Shown here: piece by piece, positions 5,721-8,606 of the stretch
How positions within the stretch are numbered: the first letter of the stretch is position 1
Layout: each line of letters starts with the position of its first letter
Origin: Schlesneria sp.
GTDB lineage: Bacteria; Planctomycetota; Planctomycetia; Planctomycetales; Planctomycetaceae
Direction: 5' to 3'
Length of the DNA: 8,606 nucleotides
Assembly: GCA_025353525.1 (NCBI GenBank)
Contig: JANXOO010001207.1
Location: 1 to 8,606, forward strand
Program-made: the position numbers and the translations under genes
Notes under the pieces: generated by a model
The model's input: the letters and a program-made list of their open reading frames with translations, nothing else
What the model was told of the DNA's origin: nothing
Databases searched by the model: none

Positions 5721-6440
5721 ATGTCTGGCCGAAACATGACACGAGATTGGTTCAGCCTCGATGAGCTGGCTCGTCAGTTGGGACGAGACCGGCGCGAAAT
5801 CGAAAAGCTCGTCCAGCGCGGGCGAATTCCAGGCCGCAAAATGGCTGGAGAATGGCAGTTTCATCCGACCGAAATCACTCATTGGCTCGAGCAGGAATTG
5901 CGGGAGTACACCGACCGGGAACTGGCGGTTCTCGAACAGACTCATCGCTCGTCAGAATTTGCTGAACCTCACCCGATTGCAGCATTGCTTCGAGTTGAAA
6001 CGGTGATGGTCCCGCTCGAAGCCCGAACGAAGCGTTCGGTCCTGGAAAGCCTGGTCGAGCTTGCCGGACGGACTTGGGAAGTCTGGCAACCGGCCGCGCT
6101 ATTGGCCGCCGTTCAGGAACGCGAGACAGTGCTCTCGACCGCGTTTGAAAACGGAGTTGCGATCCCGCATCCGCGCAATCCGTTACCCGACGCATTAGGT
6201 CAATCCGTGATTGCCTTCGGACGGTTGCACTCGGGGATTGCGTTCGGTGCTCCGCATCATGTGATGACCGACATGTTTTTTCTGGTCATTTGCCGGGATT
6301 CCCGAACACACCTTCACGTTCTGGCCCGACTGGGTCGCATGCTTCAGACTCCGGGATTCGTCGATCAGTTGCGATCAGCCGAAGACAGCGTGTCGGCCTA
6401 CGAACTGATTTGCGCGGCTGACAATCAAATCATCGTTTGA
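5721..6440 (+). CDS. Helix-turn-helix / PTS EIIA (PtsN-like) fusion protein
   Basis: 239 residues in two parts. Residues about 10-57 form an excisionase/MerR-type helix-turn-helix (FSLDELARQLGRDRREIEKL, then the GRIPGRK wing and EWQFHPTEITHWL). Residues about 95-235 form a PTS EIIA type-2 domain of the PtsN kind. The phosphorylatable histidine is His150 in GVAIPHPR, where PtsN proteins have IAIPHG; the later HLHVLARL segment is also typical. Residues 58-94 are a charged linker. The EIIA domain would accept phosphate from HPr/NPr, and the fused DNA-binding domain suggests a transcription factor whose activity depends on phosphorylation; this role is inferred. No EIIB, EIIC, HPr or EI gene is adjacent. 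The start is uncertain: ATG 5721 or ATG 5736 (MTRDWFSL) are both possible and neither has a good ribosome site; the second fits the domain start better. Confidence 0.88.
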   Translation: MSGRNMTRDWFSLDELARQLGRDRREIEKLVQRGRIPGRKMAGEWQFHPTEITHWLEQELREYTDRELAVLEQTHRSSEFAEPHPIAALLRVETVMVPLEARTKRSVLESLVELAGRTWEVWQPAALLAAVQERETVLSTAFENGVAIPHPRNPLPDALGQSVIAFGRLHSGIAFGAPHHVMTDMFFLVICRDSRTHLHVLARLGRMLQTPGFVDQLRSAEDSVSAYELICAADNQIIV

Positions 6441-6683
6441 TTTATTCAGTGCAGCCAGATCGTCGTCTTCACGTTGGTCACAGGGCCGAATGCTGAATTT
6501 GAGGGAATCGCAGGAACGTCGATTTCCTTTCACAAACGCATCGTCGCCAGTTTATTTGGTCAGTGTCGCTATCATCGCTCCGCGTGATGAGCCTGCGTCG
6601 TGTGTCCAGACAGCGAAAAACGGTAATATTGGTGCCAAATTCAATCCTGCTGGCAGTCATCGGGGAATCAGGAGAATCTTCAC

Positions 6684-7705
6684 ATGTCGCGACAAAAAAC
6701 GCACACAGTCGTTATGGGGTTGGTTTTGACAGTTGTTGTATGCGACTTTTCAGTGGCGCGGCCTTTATTCGCACTGGTTCGCACAAAGTTGAAACCCGGC
6801 GCGAGAAGCGCCGCTGAGAAATCGCTCAAGAAGCCGGAAGCATCTCCTGAGGCGGTCGGTGATCCTTCGGGAAAAACGCCAACAGAAATTCAAAAACCGC
6901 AGGACCCGGACAAAATCACAACGATCACGAACTCGATCGGGATGACGCTCGCCATGATACGCGCGGGTGAGTTCTTGATGGGATCACCCGAAAAGGAGAA
7001 GGGCCGGGATTCGTCCGACGAAAGTCAGTTCCGTGTCAAAATCGCGAAGGATTTTTACATGGGAATCTATGAGGTCACTCAATCCGAATATAAGACGATC
7101 ACGGGTTTTAACCCGAGCACTCACCAGTCGGGCAGGCGAACATTTACGGGTGAGAATCTAAAAGACGTAGACACAACACAGTTTCCGGTTGAGGGCGTCC
7201 CGCGGGAACAGGCAGTCGGGTTTTGTAAAAAGCTTTCGGAACTTCCCGCTGAAATAGAAGCCGGACGCAATTACCGTCTGCCGACGGAAGCGGAATGGGA
7301 GTATGCATGCCGTGCGGGAACCCAAACGGCATATCATTTCGGAGACGAAATGACACTGGGAGATGGCAATCGTGACTTCAAACCTCGCAATGGTCAGTCG
7401 GTGTAAGGGCGCTTAGGCGAACAACAAAAGTTGGTTCGTATAAACCCAATGCGTTTGGGCTCTATGATATGCATGGTAACGTCTCGGAGATGTGTTCGGA
7501 CTGGTATGATCTCGATGCCTATTCGCCACAGATCCCGCAGTTGACAGATCCTCAAGGTCCGACTCGACCGTGTATAGGAAAATCAAAAGTCCGTCGCGGA
7601 GGAAATTGGTTTACAAAAGCTGAAGGATGCCGAAGTGCCTCAACAGATCTTCTGCTTGGACATACGGATAACGTCGGATTTCGGGTTGTTTGTATTCAGA
7701 AATGA
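6684..7705 (+). pseudogene. Secreted FGE-sulfatase (SUMF1)-domain protein, split by a frameshift
   Basis: Two open frames make one protein. The first (6684-7406) starts at ATG with AGGAGA eight bases upstream. It encodes a signal-like N-terminus (Lys/Arg then VVMGLVLTVVV, possible cleavage after SVA at 25), a low-complexity linker rich in Lys, Pro and Glu (35-77), and the FGE-sulfatase fold from TNSIGMTLAMIRAGEFLMGS (82-101) through YEVTQSEY to RLPTEAEWEYACRAGT (198-213). It stops at TAA 7404. The fold resumes in the -1 frame (open from 7376): RTTKVGSYKPNAFGLYDMHG, GNVSEMCSDWY, RRGGNW and NVGFRVV, to TGA 7703-7705. One lost base or two gained bases between about 7376 and 7403 would explain it. 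The C-terminal motif lacks the active-site cysteine pair of true formylglycine-generating enzymes, so even an intact protein would belong to the wider family of unknown function. Codon use is more AT-rich than neighbouring genes. A sequencing error is the main alternative to a true pseudogene. Confidence 0.85.
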
Positions 7706-7717
7706 TCGAAGATAAAC

Positions 7718-7738
7718 CAGCGTCGAAGTTTGACGCTG
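7718..7738. terminator. Hairpin between convergent genes, possible terminator
   Basis: CAGCGTC (7718-7724) and GACGCTG (7732-7738) form a perfect 7-bp stem with a 7-nt loop, 12 bases after the stop codon of the FGE-domain gene. No real T run follows on the plus strand; on the minus strand it is followed by GTTTATC. Its position between convergent units suits a termination role, but the signal is weak. Confidence 0.4.
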
Positions 7739-7761
7739 TCTGCCATTCATTCGGGGACCTG

Positions 7762-8112
7762 TCAGCCCAACGACACGGATGTGGCGGGTCTGGACGATGT
7801 GTCCTGGAAGAATTCCCGGGTGTGACTGCGGACGTAATAACGCTGCTGACTCACTCGAACTGGAGTGAAGTCAATTGTCGTGGGTTGACCGGCCCCGTGG
7901 AAGAATCGGCGCCCACACGTTCCCACGAGTTCGCACCATGTTTTTCGATCCAGCTTTAGTCGTGTCAGGAATGGTGCGACCGAGTTCGGAATGAAACCTC
8001 GTTTTCCGTTGGCTAATTGCCTCCCCGTCCAACCGAGTTGTGTCCGGCAACCACCGAATGGCACTGGCAGACCCCTTTTGGCTTTTTCGGTAAATTCTGG
8101 CGCGAACCGCGA
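7762..8112 (-). pseudogene. C-terminal remnant of a Y1-type (IS200/REP-like) transposase
   Basis: A minus-strand frame open from 8112 to TGA at 7762 resembles the C-terminal tail of planctomycete Y1-type transposases. From memory, those tails carry a segment like 'LLP-x-SF-x-x-YL-x-LLDWTGRQL-x-x-KRG-x-IP', then 'LxxL-x-x-x-x-x-WCELV-x-x-FGRxF-x-x-AGQP'. Here KRGLPVPF, LGWTGRQLANGKRGFIP, LTRLKLDRKTWCELV and GRRFFHGAGQP follow that order. The expected DYLxLLD part is degraded to GGCRTQLG. The catalytic N-terminal domain (HxH and Tyr motifs) is absent: a TGA at 8113-8115 closes the frame and the mpg gene begins 35 bp further. It is therefore a decayed fragment, not an active element; I found no element ends. 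No database search was possible, so the family link rests on recalled sequence patterns. Confidence 0.6.
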
Positions 8113-8147
8113 TCATGCCGTGTCGTCGGCTTCGATGCGGGCACGGT

Positions 8148-8606
8148 CTAAGAACTCGTTGCATCGCGAAATCGCAAGAGCGCGTGTTTCCATTCCTTCG
8201 CATAGTCGACACCAATTCGCGGAGTGGCACTCACCGGCGGCCGATCCGATACATCATCCATCAGGTGGAGTTGATCAGTTGTCAAATCGAGGCCGTTTTC
8301 GTCGCGAGTAATCCAGAGATTGCGAGCCAACTTGCCCGGCCCTCGCAAATCCGCCGACCATCCGTTAAGCGGTTCGGCTGCCCGGATAAGGACGGCCTGA
8401 GGATCATCGATTTGTCCGGCGACGATGTTGAACATGTCGTAAATGCCGTATATGAGATAGACGTACGCCCGCCCGGCAGGGCCAAACATGACCTCGGTCC
8501 TTTTCGTCCGCCCCCTGGAGGCATGGCTCGCAAGATCGTGCTTGCCAATGTATGCCTCCGTCTCGACAATCCGGGCGTGAAGCTCGATACCTCGCGCGCG
8601 ACGCAC
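8148..8606 (-). CDS. mpg: DNA-3-methyladenine glycosylase (AAG/MPG family), 5' end cut by window edge
   Basis: Base-excision repair enzyme that flips out and removes alkylated purines such as 3-methyladenine. The 152 visible residues contain the family motifs in order: RIVETEAYIG with catalytic Glu17 and Tyr19 (human AAG Glu125 and Tyr127), His28 in SHASRGR (human His136, same 9-residue distance), MFGPAGRAYVYLIYGIYDMFNI (40-61) with the active-site and intercalating tyrosines, LIRAAEP (73-79) and LRGPGKLARNLWIT (87-100). The family is about 190-210 residues, so roughly 35-50 N-terminal residues lie beyond the right edge; the GTG at 8604-8606 is probably internal. The stop is TAG at 8148-8150. 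The transposase remnant follows 35 bp downstream on the same strand. The visible part appears intact and functional. Confidence 0.95.
   Translation of the reverse strand: MRRARGIELHARIVETEAYIGKHDLASHASRGRTKRTEVMFGPAGRAYVYLIYGIYDMFNIVAGQIDDPQAVLIRAAEPLNGWSADLRGPGKLARNLWITRDENGLDLTTDQLHLMDDVSDRPPVSATPRIGVDYAKEWKHALLRFRDATSS

Noticed and set aside
6624..6629. TAATAT as a -10 box for the FGE-domain gene
   Set aside because: No acceptable -35 hexamer at 16-18 bp upstream; single hexamers are too common.
7376..7403. Programmed -1 frameshifting in the FGE-domain gene
   Set aside because: No X XXY YYZ slippery heptamer in the correct phase within the overlap; a mutation or sequencing error explains it better.

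Overview
The window looks like a chromosomal segment of a Planctomycetota bacterium, most likely from the Planctomycetaceae/Gimesia-Schlesneria side of the phylum. This is inferred from protein character, not from a marker gene. The main clues are a very small basic protein of a type I associate with planctomycetes, a helix-turn-helix domain fused to a PTS EIIA domain, a secreted FGE-sulfatase-domain protein, and a transposase remnant with the 'WTGRQ' C-terminal tail I know from planctomycete Y1-type transposases. Loose gene packing with several short intergenic tandem repeats also fits. Most genes are housekeeping; the less ordinary content is in the intergenic DNA and at the right-hand end.

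Left block, minus strand (1-2220). Three genes read leftward: a 39-residue zinc-ribbon protein (2004-2123), a 66-residue basic protein (1591-1791) closed by a good intrinsic terminator (1521-1563), and gatA (1-1453, a few C-terminal codons lost at the window edge). The leaders carry two tandem repeats. A 31-bp duplication lies at 1821-1882. A ~17-bp repeat lies at 2137-2219, and on the minus strand it places TTGACA-like hexamers exactly 17 bp from GATACT-like hexamers in the next unit, so it may be an array of overlapping promoters. About 0.8 kb without a convincing gene follows (2220-3056), containing one strong inverted repeat (2298-2327).

Middle block, plus strand (3057-6440). A FabF-like beta-ketoacyl-ACP synthase with an intact Cys-His-Lys-His catalytic set but an unusual nucleophile motif is followed by proC (proline biosynthesis). 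After a 339-bp gap with a hairpin and a 21-bp tandem repeat comes a HTH-EIIA fusion protein, probably a phosphorylation-responsive regulator. The spacings are 207 and 339 bp, so a tight operon is unlikely.

Right block (6684-8606). A secreted FGE-sulfatase-domain gene on the plus strand is split by a frameshift near 7376-7403. It faces a decayed C-terminal piece of a Y1-type transposase on the minus strand (7762-8112). This lies 35 bp downstream of the stop codon of a DNA-3-methyladenine glycosylase gene (mpg), which enters from the right edge. This end looks like a site of insertion and gene decay. I saw no CRISPR array, tRNA, rRNA or intact mobile element, and no clear undescribed multi-gene system.
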